64,000 nucleotides of DNA from Psychrobacter raelei. Lineage in GTDB: Bacteria; Pseudomonadota; Gammaproteobacteria; Pseudomonadales; Moraxellaceae. Shown here piece after piece: positions 17,083 to 26,554 of the stretch. Below the pieces are notes generated by a model. It saw nothing but the letters and a program-made list of their open reading frames with translations, had not been told where the DNA came from and ran no database searches. Numbering within the stretch: the first letter of the stretch is position 1; the number at the start of each line of letters is the position of its first letter. The stretch is from the NCBI RefSeq assembly GCF_022631235.3, contig NZ_CP093310.2, positions 1,426,001 to 1,490,000 of the forward strand, written 5' to 3'. A program made the position numbers and the translations under genes.

Positions 17083-18222
17083 ATGGCAACTTTTAATATT
17101 TATCGCCGATCTGCTGCTGTGACGACAGCTGCATTAAGCGCCCAGATTACACCTTCTGCCACAAAAAAATGGGCCAGCGCTGCGCTAATGACGACGCTTG
17201 CCTTTGGACTCATTGCCTGTGGTAGCCAAAAACAGACCAATGCCGATGGCAGCGTCAGCACAGTGGACAGTCACAATGTGCAGTTATTAAACGTCTCTTA
17301 TGACATCTCGCGTGACTTTTATAAAGCGTACAACCCGCTATTTGTGGCGCAGTATAAGGCGGCGCATCCTGATAGCACCATCAGTATTAGCCAGTCGCAT
17401 GGCGGCTCAAGTAAGCAGGCTTTATCAGTGGCCAATGGTCTACAAGCCGATGTGGTCACCATGAACCAAGGCTCAGATGTGGCGCTGCTTGAGAAAAAAG
17501 GCTTAGTGGCCAATAACTGGGCAGAAGCCTTTGACAATCATGCGGTGCCCTTTACCAGTACCACGGTGTTTTTGGTACGTAAGGGCAACCCAAAGCAGAT
17601 TAAGGATTGGAATGACTTAACCCAGCCTGGTCTTGAGCTGATTATTGCCAATCCCAAGGCGTCAGGCAGTGGCCGTTATAGCTTCTTGGGCGCTTATGGC
17701 TACGGCTTACATGCCTTTAATAACGATGAGGACAAGACCAAGGCATTTGTTAAATCGCTTTTGGGTAATGTCAAAGTCTATGAAAATGGCGGGCGTGCGG
17801 CCACCACCACCTTTGTGCAGCGCAACATCGGTGATGTGCTTATCACCTTCGAAAACGAAGCCAATTTGGCCGCCAATAAGTTTGGCAAAGGTCAGGTGGA
17901 GATTGTCTATCCAAGCTACTCAGTACAGTCCGAAAACCCTGTGGCCGTTGTCACCTCAGTCACTGATAAAAAAGGCACCACAGCGCCGGCTGCCGAGTAC
18001 CTTGAGTATCTGTGGAGCACGCCTGCGCAGCAGTTGGCCGCCGATCTGTATCTACGCCCAAGCGTAGCATCTGTTCTTGAAGCCAATAGCGATAAGCTAC
18101 CTGCCATGGATACCTTCCGCGCCAATGATGTATTTGGCAGCTGGGATGAGATTATGAGTAAGTTCTTCGCTGAGGGCGGGGTGTTTGATCAGTTGGCCAG
18201 TAGCCAAAATAAGCCGCAATAA
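17083..18222 (+). CDS. sbp: Sulfate ABC transporter substrate-binding protein (copy 2)
   Basis: The 379-residue protein is a clear paralogue of the one at 15712, with long identical stretches (SSKQALSVANGLQADV; VKVYENGGRAATTTF; ADLYLRPSV). Its signal is longer and ends in a lipobox, FGLIAC (Cys46). The mature domain has LLNVSYDISRDFYKAYN and QSHGGSSKQ for sulfate binding. The two copies differ mainly at the N-terminus and at scattered surface positions. They may have different affinity or ligands (sulfate versus thiosulfate); the sequence does not decide this. Its own cys block and promoter lie upstream. Confidence 0.93.
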   Translation: MATFNIYRRSAAVTTAALSAQITPSATKKWASAALMTTLAFGLIACGSQKQTNADGSVSTVDSHNVQLLNVSYDISRDFYKAYNPLFVAQYKAAHPDSTISISQSHGGSSKQALSVANGLQADVVTMNQGSDVALLEKKGLVANNWAEAFDNHAVPFTSTTVFLVRKGNPKQIKDWNDLTQPGLELIIANPKASGSGRYSFLGAYGYGLHAFNNDEDKTKAFVKSLLGNVKVYENGGRAATTTFVQRNIGDVLITFENEANLAANKFGKGQVEIVYPSYSVQSENPVAVVTSVTDKKGTTAPAAEYLEYLWSTPAQQLAADLYLRPSVASVLEANSDKLPAMDTFRANDVFGSWDEIMSKFFAEGGVFDQLASSQNKPQ

Positions 18223-18341
18223 GCGACTGCACCATCTGCCTCACTTGTAGCACCGACTTAGCGGCCGCAAAATAACAGCGCCTATCGTGCTAATAACAGT
18301 CGGCTCAGGGCGGCAGTTAAGGTGAGCGTAGCCGCCCAGTA

Positions 18342-18410
18342 TATTCCTTTTATTCACTAAGATAGCCTTATTCATCATTAAACTTAATAACCTTGCCCTG
18401 TTAGCATGAG
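18342..18410 (+). promoter_or_regulatory. Conserved cys block (copy 3) upstream of cysT
   Basis: TATTCCTTTTATTCACTAAG, ATAGCC, TTCATCATTAAACTTAATAA and GCCCTGTTAGCATGA follow one another, matching copies 1 and 2. This marks the start of the cysTWA transcript. Confidence 0.5.
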
Positions 18411-18460
18411 CAGCACCATACAAAAGCATGACCCATTTTCATCAATGCAGTGAGACCTTC

Positions 18461-19342
18461 ATGAACCAGTCAGCCCCATCGACAGCTCCTATCCGCAAGC
18501 GCTCTTGGCTTACCCGATTGCGTCAGCGCAACGTGTTACCCGGTTTTGGCTTGTCTATGGGTATCACCGTATTGAGCTTATCGTTATTGGTTATTCTACC
18601 CTTTGCGATGATGGCTTATACCACCACCCAAATGGGGCTAAGTGGTTTTATTGAGGCCATCAGTCAGCCTCAGGTGAAGGCTGCGATTATTTTGTCACTG
18701 AAGATGTCATTTTATGCCATGTTGACCAATATGGTGTTCGGTACCTTGGTGGCGTGGGTATTGGTGCGTTATGACTTCATAGGTAAGTCGCTGATTAATG
18801 CCTTGGTGGATCTGCCTTTTGCTTTGCCCACGGCGGTAACTGGTATTTCACTGGCCACCTTGTATGCGCCCAATGGCTTAATCGGTCAGTTCTTTGACAA
18901 GGTGGGTATTCAAGTCGCCTTTACCCCCATTGGTATTTGGCTGGCCTTGGTGGTGGTAAGCTTTCCATTTATCGTACGTGCTGTGCAGCCGGTATTAGAG
19001 GAGCTGTCAGTTGAGTATGAGGAAGCGGCTGCGGTACTGGGGGCCAATCGCTTGACCACCTTTCGTACGGTGATACTGCCAGAGCTGTTTCCTGCCTTAT
19101 TGATGGGTGCAGGCATGATGTTTGCACGCGCCACCGGAGAGTATGGCTCGGTTATCTTTATTGCTGGTAATATCCCGATGCAGTCTGAGATTTTACCGCT
19201 GATTATTATCAGTAAGCTTGAGCAATTCGATATCCAAGGGGCATCCGCGGTGGCGTTATTTATGCTCATGATCTCCTTTGTCATCTTATTGGCCATCAAC
19301 CTACTACAGTGGCGTTTGTCTCGCCGTGTCGGGGCTAAATAA
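18461..19342 (+). CDS. cysT: Sulfate ABC transporter permease CysT
   Basis: This inner-membrane permease forms the sulfate channel with CysW. The 293-residue form from the ATG at 18461 starts before the basic KRSWLTRLRQRN segment; an ATG at 18428 would add 11 residues. Six membrane segments are visible, and the ABC-contact (EAA) loop reads EYEEAAAVLGANRLTTFRTV. LPFALPTAVTGISLATLY is typical of CysT. The next gene, cysW, begins 96 bp downstream on the same strand. Confidence 0.93.
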   Translation: MNQSAPSTAPIRKRSWLTRLRQRNVLPGFGLSMGITVLSLSLLVILPFAMMAYTTTQMGLSGFIEAISQPQVKAAIILSLKMSFYAMLTNMVFGTLVAWVLVRYDFIGKSLINALVDLPFALPTAVTGISLATLYAPNGLIGQFFDKVGIQVAFTPIGIWLALVVVSFPFIVRAVQPVLEELSVEYEEAAAVLGANRLTTFRTVILPELFPALLMGAGMMFARATGEYGSVIFIAGNIPMQSEILPLIIISKLEQFDIQGASAVALFMLMISFVILLAINLLQWRLSRRVGAK

Positions 19343-19438
19343 GCCGACCTAGGCCAATTTATAGGCCAAGTTATGGGTTAAGTTGTGAGTCAAGTTCAGC
19401 CTGCTTTATACAGTACATTCGGATAATTAGGACAGCAT

Positions 19439-20377
19439 ATGCAAATCTCAAATGGGTATAACTATCAAGACAATGCCGCCACCCGCGATGCCCCTTGGGT
19501 GCGGGCGCTATTTATCGGTATCGCCTCGATATTTATGATTGTGATGCTGGTTATCCCGTTGTTGGCCGTGTTTTATGAGGCATTTAAAGGCGGCTGGGAC
19601 TTGTATGTGGCTGCGCTTGTAGAGCCTGAAGCGGTCTCTGCCATCAAGCTGACCTTACTGACTGCGGCCATCGTGCTGCCGGTGAATATCGTGATGGGTG
19701 TGGCCATTGCTTGGCTGGTGACCCGTTATAAGTTTAAGGGTAAGCAGCTGGTCACCACTTTATTAGACTTACCGTTTTCGGTATCGCCGGTTGTGGCGGG
19801 TCTGATGTTCGTGATGCTGTTTGGTCTGAACTCGACCATGGGCGGCTGGCTTGAGTCGATGGGCATTCAGGTGATCTTTGCGGTCCCTGGCATTGTGTTG
19901 GCGACCTTGTTTGTGACCTTTCCCTTTATTGCCCGTGAGCTGATTCCTTTGATGCAGTCACAGGGCGACAGTGAAGAGCAGGCAGCATTAACCTTAGGTG
20001 CGTCAGGCTGGCAGGTGTTCTGGCACATTACCTTACCCAATATTAAATGGGCGCTGCTGTACGGCATTATCTTAACCAATGCTCGCGCGATGGGTGAGTT
20101 TGGTGCGGTGAGCGTGGTATCAGGCCACATCCGCGGTGAGACCAATACCATGCCGTTGTTGGTTGAGATTGCTTATAACGAATATAACTTTACAGCAGCG
20201 TTTGCCTTATCAAGCCTACTTGCAGCCTTGGCACTGCTGACGCTTATTGTGCAGCAGATTATGTCAAAATTGCAGACACGCAAATATGCCAAAGGCAATG
20301 ACCGAGAAGCGATTACCGCGCCCGCTTTGGTGATTCCGGCCACTGAACCGGCCAAAGCGACTGATGCCAAAAACTAA
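19439..20377 (+). CDS. cysW: Sulfate ABC transporter permease CysW
   Basis: The second permease subunit has 312 residues and six membrane segments. Family marks are LDLPFSVSPVVAGLMFVMLFG, the EAA loop (EEQAALTLGASGWQVFWHI), and ARAMGEFGAVSVVSGHIRG with NTMPLLVEIAYNEY. The C-terminal tail (about 280-312) is Ala/Thr/Pro-rich, longer than the core needs and likely cytoplasmic. The ATG has AGGAC 7 bases upstream. It lies between cysT and cysA. Confidence 0.95.
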   Translation: MQISNGYNYQDNAATRDAPWVRALFIGIASIFMIVMLVIPLLAVFYEAFKGGWDLYVAALVEPEAVSAIKLTLLTAAIVLPVNIVMGVAIAWLVTRYKFKGKQLVTTLLDLPFSVSPVVAGLMFVMLFGLNSTMGGWLESMGIQVIFAVPGIVLATLFVTFPFIARELIPLMQSQGDSEEQAALTLGASGWQVFWHITLPNIKWALLYGIILTNARAMGEFGAVSVVSGHIRGETNTMPLLVEIAYNEYNFTAAFALSSLLAALALLTLIVQQIMSKLQTRKYAKGNDREAITAPALVIPATEPAKATDAKN

Positions 20378-20497
20378 GCCAGCGTAGTTATCATTTAGGC
20401 CACAAGTTAAGTCATAAGCCAAGCCATAATAGACCGTTCACTATTACGCTAAGGCTTGCCGCACCGCTATATACACATTAAAAAAATGAGGGTAAAG

Positions 20498-21220
20498 ATG
20501 AGCATTGATATTCAAAACGTCCATAAAAGCTTTGGCAATTTTGTTGCCCTAGAAAACATCTCGCTAAGCGTACCAACCGGTAAGCTGACCACGTTATTGG
20601 GCCCCTCAGGCTGCGGTAAGACCACCTTATTACGTATTATTGCCGGTCTTGAATACTCAGACAGTGGCCGTATCTTATTTGATGGGGTGGATGTGACGGA
20701 TACGCCGGTACAAAAGCGCCATATTGGCTTTATGTTTCAGCACTATGCGCTGTTTCGTCATAAGACCATTGCGGAGAATATTGCCTTTGGCCTCAAGCTA
20801 TTACCCAAAGATCAGCGCCCAAGCAGCAGCGATATTAAAAAGCGGGTAGAGCACTTGCTTGAGCTGGTACAGTTGCCGACTTTAGCCAATGCGTATCCGC
20901 ACCAGTTATCCGGCGGTCAGCGTCAGCGTATTGCCTTGGCACGTGCCTTAGCCGTTGAGCCTAAGCTGTTATTGTTAGATGAGCCATTTGGGGCGTTAGA
21001 TGCCAAAGTGCGTAAGGAGCTGCGCACTTGGCTTAAGACCATTCATCATGAGCTGGGCGTGACCAGTATCATGGTGACCCACGATCAAGAAGAGGCGCGT
21101 GATGTGTCGGATGAGATTGTGGTAATGAATCATGGCTCGGTAGAGCAGATTGGCACCCCAGAGGCACTTATCGCCAAGCCTGCCAACGCGTTTGTGGCTG
21201 ACTTTCTAGATTTGGTCTAA
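20498..21220 (+). CDS. cysA: Sulfate ABC transporter ATP-binding protein CysA, short form
   Basis: This ATPase powers sulfate import. It has Walker [10 protein letters not shown] (about 32-40), the Q-loop [11 protein letters not shown], the signature [15 protein letters not shown] and Walker [14 protein letters not shown] chose the ATG at 20498, with GAGGG just upstream, over the one at 20456. The protein is then 240 residues and stops soon after the ABC domain ([13 protein letters not shown]), so it lacks the C-terminal TOBE-type regulatory domain of the roughly 350-residue CysA of enterics. A terminator follows at 21316. Confidence 0.93.
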   Translation: MSIDIQNVHKSFGNFVALENISLSVPTGKLTTLLGPSGCGKTTLLRIIAGLEYSDSGRILFDGVDVTDTPVQKRHIGFMFQHYALFRHKTIAENIAFGLKLLPKDQRPSSSDIKKRVEHLLELVQLPTLANAYPHQLSGGQRQRIALARALAVEPKLLLLDEPFGALDAKVRKELRTWLKTIHHELGVTSIMVTHDQEEARDVSDEIVVMNHGSVEQIGTPEALIAKPANAFVADFLDLV

Positions 21221-21315
21221 ACGGCTTATGAGAGCGGATAGAGCGGATAGAGCGAGTACTGATATCCGTGAATCTATACCATGACTTTGTACCATGATTC
21301 TGTCCCATGATAATA

Positions 21316-21350
21316 AAAAAAGACCCAGCGCTATTGCTGGGTCTTTTTTA
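21316..21350. terminator. Bidirectional Rho-independent terminator
   Basis: An 8-bp stem (GACCCAGC / GCTGGGTC) is flanked by A's on the left and T's on the right. It can end cysA on the plus strand and the universal stress protein gene on the minus strand. Confidence 0.85.
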
Positions 21351-21405
21351 TGGGGCATGTGTAGCAGCGTAGCGCCGCCGCTTATGAGGTTACCGCATCG
21401 CTATA

Positions 21406-22368
21406 TTAACGCAGCAACATCACAGGCGCTGTGGTCTTCGTCAAAAGCTTGGTGGTGGTGCTACCGACGAAGAAGCGCCGCCATTTGGCATGACCATAGG
21501 CGCCGATAACGAACATGCTGATGTTGTGCTGGTTACGAAAGGCTGTGAGGGCTGAGACCACATCACCCTCGCCATATTTTTCACTGCTGATTAAATGGGC
21601 TGTGACCTCGAAGCCGGCATCGCTAAGCTGTTTTTGTGCTTTATACAACGCGCTTTCGTGCACGCTGTTCTTATTATCGACCATGACAATGTGGCCGGTA
21701 AGATTTTTGGCAATTTTATTGTCGCATACTTTTTGTACGGCTTTTTTTGCCGTCTCGCTGCCATCGAAAGCTATCATATAAGAGTCGGGGGTAATAAAGC
21801 CATCTGAGCAGATCAATATCGGGCAGTCCACGGCGCGTACCACGCTCTCAATCTGGCTACCTATGGTCATGTGATCGCCTTGATGATCGCGCCCACGGCG
21901 TCCTAAGATGATCATTTTGCTGTCATCAATGAAGTGTTGAATGGCGGCAAGCAGCTTACTACGGCGCAGATAGCGGTAGACATTGGCTTGGGGGAGATTG
22001 ATTAAGATATGGGCTTTGGCATCTTGTAGTAGCGCCTCACCGTGCTGGTTGGCCACGCGCGCGCTTTGTTCATCAAGGAGGGTAAGCTGTTGTAGCAAGG
22101 TATTGCGGCTATCCATGCCAATAGAGCCGCTTAAATCATGACGATAGCTTTTGGGCACATCAATCACATGCAGCAGGCTAATAGGCAGCTTAAGCTCTCG
22201 GGCATACCAAGCGGCGTAGTCACAGACCGACTCTGTCACGCTCGAGCCATCGATACAGGCCAATATGGCAGGCTTATGAGGGGCTGGTGTAGAGCTTGTA
22301 TTAGGCTCGGGGGTGATGGCCGTATCCACCGCCAAATCCAAGGCAGAGTCTGTCGCAAAGCGTGTCAT
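21406..22368 (-). CDS. Tandem-domain universal stress protein
   Basis: The 320-residue cytoplasmic protein carries two UspA domains. Domain 1 (about 30-185) begins PAILACIDGSSVTESVCDYA and ends with the nucleotide-binding pattern ILGRRGRDHQGDHMTIGSQ followed by ESVV. Domain 2 (about 195-320) begins YMIAFDGSETAKKAV and ends VIGAYGHAKWRRFFVGSTT. The G-x2-G-x9-G-(S/T) pattern, seen in ATP-binding Usp proteins, is close to complete in domain 2. Tandem Usp proteins of this size are often linked to stress survival. AAGGA lies before the ATG. It is monocistronic. Confidence 0.9.
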   Translation of the reverse strand: MTRFATDSALDLAVDTAITPEPNTSSTPAPHKPAILACIDGSSVTESVCDYAAWYARELKLPISLLHVIDVPKSYRHDLSGSIGMDSRNTLLQQLTLLDEQSARVANQHGEALLQDAKAHILINLPQANVYRYLRRSKLLAAIQHFIDDSKMIILGRRGRDHQGDHMTIGSQIESVVRAVDCPILICSDGFITPDSYMIAFDGSETAKKAVQKVCDNKIAKNLTGHIVMVDNKNSVHESALYKAQKQLSDAGFEVTAHLISSEKYGEGDVVSALTAFRNQHNISMFVIGAYGHAKWRRFFVGSTTTKLLTKTTAPVMLLR

Positions 22369-22467
22369 GGCAAAATCCTTTTTTTTATAACGGGTCTATA
22401 AACACTATAGTTTGACGTGTTTTAATTATCAATGACTAATCCGTTGTGAGCAGTAATTAACCGATGT

Positions 22468-22737
22468 TTATATCTGAGGCATGCGATGAATGATGTCTTG
22501 GCACCACTGCGGCAAGTCAGGGTTAATGGCATACCACATCCAAGTGCCACGGCGCTCGCACGTCACAAGCCCCGCTTTTTTTAGGTGACTTAGATGACGA
22601 GAGATGGTCGGCTGCGGCTGCTGTAAGTGTTCAGTTAAGTGACACACACACAGCATGTCTTGCTCACGCAGCTGTAACATGAGCTTTAGGCGTGTGGGAT
22701 CTGATAATGCTTTAAAAAATGTAACCGATGACACCAT
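22468..22737 (-). CDS. arsR: ArsR-family arsenic-responsive repressor
   Basis: The 89-residue winged-helix repressor controls the ars genes. It has FFKALSDPTRLKLMLQL (helix 1-2), the metalloid-sensing LCVCHL motif (C30, C32) and the recognition helix QPTISRHLSHLKKAGLV. C60 lies where a third As(III) ligand could be, but its assignment is uncertain. As(III) binding releases the repressor from DNA. The gene diverges from arsB across a palindromic operator. GAGGG precedes the ATG. Confidence 0.9.
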   Translation of the reverse strand: MVSSVTFFKALSDPTRLKLMLQLREQDMLCVCHLTEHLQQPQPTISRHLSHLKKAGLVTCERRGTWMWYAINPDLPQWCQDIIHRMPQI

Positions 22738-23062
22738 AGTCGACCCTCTGTTTTATGCAGACTTTAAGCAGTTTTATCACATCAGGGGTTATATCCGCAT
22801 AACCGAATATAGTATACTCGGTTTTATACTATAAAGATAATCTATTAAAGCAAGCTATCTGTGGTCATTGTTGGCGTATTTTAGCGCTAGATTTTATAGC
22901 TTTTATGCCCTGCTGTTATGCCATCAATCGCTTTATCAATAGTACGAACTTTCTTAGTGCGGATTCCCTGATTGATAAATAGTAGCACAGGCTTATGCGA
23001 TATTTTTGAATATATATAGTTTAAATATAGTTGTTTAATTCACTACACAATAGAGAGTGGTT
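22738..23062. promoter_or_regulatory. arsR-arsB intergenic control region with palindromic operator
   Basis: A 23-bp palindrome lies at 22801-22823 (half-sites AACCGAATATA and TATACTCGGTT, two mismatches). It overlaps likely -10 elements for both directions (TATACT on each strand). This is the expected ArsR operator. The remaining 240 bp to arsB are A+T-rich with no recognisable gene or riboswitch. Confidence 0.7.
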
Positions 23063-24367
23063 ATGGTACTTGCGGCGCTTATTTTTGTGGTTACATTGGT
23101 ACTGGTTATCTGGCAGCCCAAAGGGCTTGGTATCGGGGTAAGCGCCAGCCTAGGCGCACTGGCGGCGTTATTAATGGGGGTAATCTCCTTGGCGGATATC
23201 CCTGTGGTCTGGGACATCGTGTGGAATGCTACCTTTGCGTTTATTGCCATTATTATTATCAGTCTGCTTCTGGATCAGGCCGGGTTTTTTGAATGGATAG
23301 CACTGCATGTGGCACGACTGGGCGGGGGTAATGCTAAGCTATTATTTGTGCTTATTGTGCTACTTGGGGCTGTGGTATCGGCGTTGTTTGCCAATGATGG
23401 CGCAGCGCTAATTTTGACCCCTATTGTGATAGCTATGCTGCTTAAGATGCGGGTGTCTGCCGCCACTACCTTGGCTTTTATCATGGCAGCAGGTTTTATT
23501 GCGGATACGGCAAGCTTGCCACTGGTGGTATCCAACCTGGTTAATATCGTATCGGCAGATTTTTTTAACTTAAGCTTTGATCGTTATGCTCAGGTGATGC
23601 TGCCGGTGAATATGGTGTCGGTACTAAGCTCACTTGCGGTACTGTACTTTTTTTATCAAAAAGACATTCCCGCCACATATGAGGTGGCTAATTTACCAAG
23701 TCCGCATAGTGTCATTAAGGATAAGGCGACCTTTGTTACTGGCTGGGCGGTATTGGCTGCCTTATTGGTGGGGTTCTTTGTACTAGAGCCTAGAGGCGTG
23801 CCCATTAGCCTAATCGCAGCCATAGGGGCGTTGGTGTTAATCTTGACGGCATTGGCCAATAAAAAACTGTCAGTATCTAGTGTATTAAAAGGGGCACCTT
23901 GGCAAGTGGTGGTGTTCTCACTGGGCATGTATCTGGTGGTTTATGGCCTAAAAAACGAAGGGTTAACCGGTTATCTTACCCAAGCTCTAAATGCTCTGGG
24001 CGGGCAGGGGCTGTGGGCAGCCACAATTGGCACCGGCTTTATGTCGGCGGGTCTGTCCTCGATTATGAATAACATGCCCACTGTATTGATGCAGTCGCTG
24101 GCCATTGCTGATGTAAATACATCGACCTTTAGTGAGCCTGAGCAGATACATCAAGCGATGGTCTATGCCAATGTGATTGGCTCAGACTTAGGGCCAAAGA
24201 TTACGCCCATCGGCTCACTGGCAACCTTGTTGTGGCTACATGTGCTGGCAAGTAAGGAGGTGGTCATTACTTGGGGTTATTACTTTAAGGTGGGCGTTAT
24301 CCTAACGGTGCCGGTACTGCTGGCAACTTTAATGGCATTGGCGCTTTGGCTACCTATGGTCAGTTAG
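23063..24367 (+). CDS. arsB: Arsenite efflux pump ArsB
   Basis: The integral membrane exporter for As(III)/Sb(III) has about 12 membrane segments over 434 residues, the usual length. It opens [20 protein letters not shown], as known ArsB proteins do, and has the conserved [18 protein letters not shown] loop, [20 protein letters not shown] and the late IMNNMPTVL and [20 protein letters not shown] segments. No arsA is nearby, so it works as a secondary, proton-driven pump. The ATG at 23063 was chosen; a GTG at 23057 in frame is an alternative. Confidence 0.95.
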   Translation: MVLAALIFVVTLVLVIWQPKGLGIGVSASLGALAALLMGVISLADIPVVWDIVWNATFAFIAIIIISLLLDQAGFFEWIALHVARLGGGNAKLLFVLIVLLGAVVSALFANDGAALILTPIVIAMLLKMRVSAATTLAFIMAAGFIADTASLPLVVSNLVNIVSADFFNLSFDRYAQVMLPVNMVSVLSSLAVLYFFYQKDIPATYEVANLPSPHSVIKDKATFVTGWAVLAALLVGFFVLEPRGVPISLIAAIGALVLILTALANKKLSVSSVLKGAPWQVVVFSLGMYLVVYGLKNEGLTGYLTQALNALGGQGLWAATIGTGFMSAGLSSIMNNMPTVLMQSLAIADVNTSTFSEPEQIHQAMVYANVIGSDLGPKITPIGSLATLLWLHVLASKEVVITWGYYFKVGVILTVPVLLATLMALALWLPMVS

Positions 24368-24624
24368 TAGTTGGCTAGTAGCAAGTAAGTATAGAATAGG
24401 GCGCAGGTAGTAAATAATAGAATAGAGCGCACTAAACAAGCGCTGTAATATGGCCTCAGCCAAACGGCCTAATAAAATAGCCTAAGCAAATAAAAATACC
24501 TATTTCTACTCACTGTTAACACTATTTACTCATAGCCATTCACCCATTGCCCATTCAAAAACACGCAATTAACACGTAAGCCCTACTTTACCAAAACTCA
24601 TTACCGATGGACTAAGAGAGCGAT

Positions 24625-25155
24625 ATGACGCCCCTAAAAATATTATATATATGCACCCACAACCGCTGCCGTAGTGCCTTATCAGAGGCCATTACCAATC
24701 AATATCAGCCTCAACAAGACGCACAGAGCAAGACAGACCAGAAGTTATTAGTGGCTAAGAGTGCAGGAAGTGCGCCGGTGGGGCAGGTACACCCTTTAAC
24801 TTTAGAGTATCTAACGCAGGCAGGCTATAGCGTAGAGGGGCTGACCAGCAATGGTTGGGATGATAAGGAGTATATGCAAGGCTTTGAGCCGGATGTGTTA
24901 ATCACTGTGTGTGACAATGCGGCAGGCGAGCAGTGTCCGCTATGGCTAGGTAATATCCCTAATCTGGTCAAGCTACATTGGGGATTGTCTGATCCTTCAA
25001 AAGATACGCAAGATGCAACAAAAACTGCTCAAAACTTCGCTAAGACCATTGCTATCATTGAGCAAAGAGTCGCCAAGTTACATCAGATTGCCAGCGCTGA
25101 GCTGTCAGCTGAAGCGCGCAAACAGGCGCTGCTTGATTTGGTACATCACGTTTAA
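24625..25155 (+). CDS. arsC: Arsenate reductase ArsC, LMW-phosphatase type
   Basis: The 176-residue enzyme reduces arsenate to arsenite for export by ArsB. It belongs to the low-molecular-weight tyrosine-phosphatase type: the P-loop C10-THNRC-R16 followed by SALSEA holds the nucleophile Cys10 and Arg16, with GWDDKEY and FEPDVLITVCD further on. C96 and C104 are suitable for the intramolecular redox relay recycled by thioredoxin or glutaredoxin. It lies 257 bp past arsB without a visible terminator between, so it is probably in the same transcript. Confidence 0.92.
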   Translation: MTPLKILYICTHNRCRSALSEAITNQYQPQQDAQSKTDQKLLVAKSAGSAPVGQVHPLTLEYLTQAGYSVEGLTSNGWDDKEYMQGFEPDVLITVCDNAAGEQCPLWLGNIPNLVKLHWGLSDPSKDTQDATKTAQNFAKTIAIIEQRVAKLHQIASAELSAEARKQALLDLVHHV

Positions 25156-25315
25156 TCACCACGGCGGATCAAAGAATGAAAGAATGTGAGCCACTCCGGA
25201 TTAGAGCGGATCACCCACAGACATGGCTTTATACTAAAAAATAGCCTAAGCAAATAAAAGCAAAAACCTCCAATCAGCGCCATCAACAAGACAACCATCA
25301 CACAGGACACCACGT

Positions 25316-26065
25316 ATGAGCAAAATCCGAAAATTTGACGATTTACCCAATATTGAGCCTGAACAGTTTCATATACCGCACATCAATGACTTCAAGCGAG
25401 AGCTGTCAAGTCATAAGCCAAAGTTTGTATTGTTATATGGCTCATTACGAGAGGTATCTTATAGCCGTCTGGTGGTAGAGGAGTGCGCTCGTATTCTGCA
25501 AGCGATGGGCGCAGAGGTGAAGATATTTGACCCAACTGGCCTGCCTTTGCCTGATAGCGAGGAGGTCACTCATCCGAAAGTTAGCGAGCTGCGTGAGTTG
25601 GTACAGTGGAGTGAGGGGATGGTGTGGTGCTCACCTGAGCGTCACGGTGCGATGACTGGCATAATGAAAGCGCAAATAGATTGGATTCCGTTGTCGCTGG
25701 GCGCAGTTCGGCCAACACAGGGTAAGACCCTTGCTGTGATGCAGGTCAATGGTGGCTCTCAATCATTTAATACGGTCAACCAGTTACGTATCTTAGGGCG
25801 CTGGATGCGGATGATTACCATACCCAACCAATCTTCGCTGCCCAAAGCCTTTTTGGAATTTGAAGACGTTGAAAACACCGATGGCAGTATTAGCAAGCGT
25901 ATAAAGCCATCTGGATATTACTTACGCATTGTGGATGTGATGGAAGAGTTAGTACGATTTACGTTATTGACACGCGATCATGCACCTTATTTGGTGGATC
26001 GATATTCAGAGCGAGTAGAGAGTGCAGAAGCGCTGATGCAGCGGGTCAATCAAAACAATCTTTGA
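25316..26065 (+). CDS. arsH: ArsH-type NADPH-dependent FMN reductase
   Basis: The 249-residue flavodoxin-fold enzyme belongs to the ArsH family. Marks are [18 protein letters not shown] (FMN phosphate loop, about 39-56), [30 protein letters not shown] and [16 protein letters not shown]. ArsH proteins oxidise trivalent organoarsenicals and reduce quinones. It follows arsC on the same strand, giving arsB-C-H, an order known in many proteobacteria. AGGAC lies before the ATG. Confidence 0.95.
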   Translation: MSKIRKFDDLPNIEPEQFHIPHINDFKRELSSHKPKFVLLYGSLREVSYSRLVVEECARILQAMGAEVKIFDPTGLPLPDSEEVTHPKVSELRELVQWSEGMVWCSPERHGAMTGIMKAQIDWIPLSLGAVRPTQGKTLAVMQVNGGSQSFNTVNQLRILGRWMRMITIPNQSSLPKAFLEFEDVENTDGSISKRIKPSGYYLRIVDVMEELVRFTLLTRDHAPYLVDRYSERVESAEALMQRVNQNNL

Positions 26066-26116
26066 GTATTAAAAGATGGCAATATGAATTAGGATAATTT
26101 ACAAAGGAAGTAATTT

Positions 26117-26554
26117 ATGCTGGATTTAGATATTAACTTCGGGTTGATGGGCTACCATTTATTAAAGCTGTTTATTGCTTTTTTATTGTCATTGCCCATT
26201 GCTTTGAATCGCGAGATGAAGGACAGTGGCGCAGGGCTTAGGACGTTTCCGCTAGTCACTATTGCCTCATGTGCCTTTATGCTAGTAGGCATGGACATTT
26301 ATAAAGGCGATGCCGAGGCGCGTATTATGTATGCGATCATCACGGGTATGGGGTTTATCGGTGGTGGCGCAATATTCAAGACAGAAGATGGGGCGAGGGG
26401 CACGGCAACCGCGGCAAGTTTATGGAACACGGCCGCTATTGGCATCTCTGTGGCTACGGGCCGATACGAAATTGCCATCATTTTATCTGTTGTGGGCTTC
26501 GTTATCTTGCAGTTCTCCGAACCCTTTAAAGTAAAGGACAACAGGCTACCTTAA
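26117..26554 (+). CDS. MgtC/SapB-family membrane protein
   Basis: The 145-residue protein has four membrane segments and the MgtC N-terminal domain signature: LSLPIALNREMKDSGAGLRTFPLV, then GMGFIGGGAIFKTEDGARGTATAASLW and AAIGISVATGRYEIA. Family members modulate Mg2+ homeostasis and F1Fo-ATPase activity. The cytoplasmic ACT-like C-terminal domain of full-length MgtC is absent, as in short SapB types. It starts 51 bp past arsH with AGGAAG upstream, so it is likely part of the ars transcript. A role in arsenic resistance is not established. Confidence 0.88.
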   Translation: MLDLDINFGLMGYHLLKLFIAFLLSLPIALNREMKDSGAGLRTFPLVTIASCAFMLVGMDIYKGDAEARIMYAIITGMGFIGGGAIFKTEDGARGTATAASLWNTAAIGISVATGRYEIAIILSVVGFVILQFSEPFKVKDNRLP

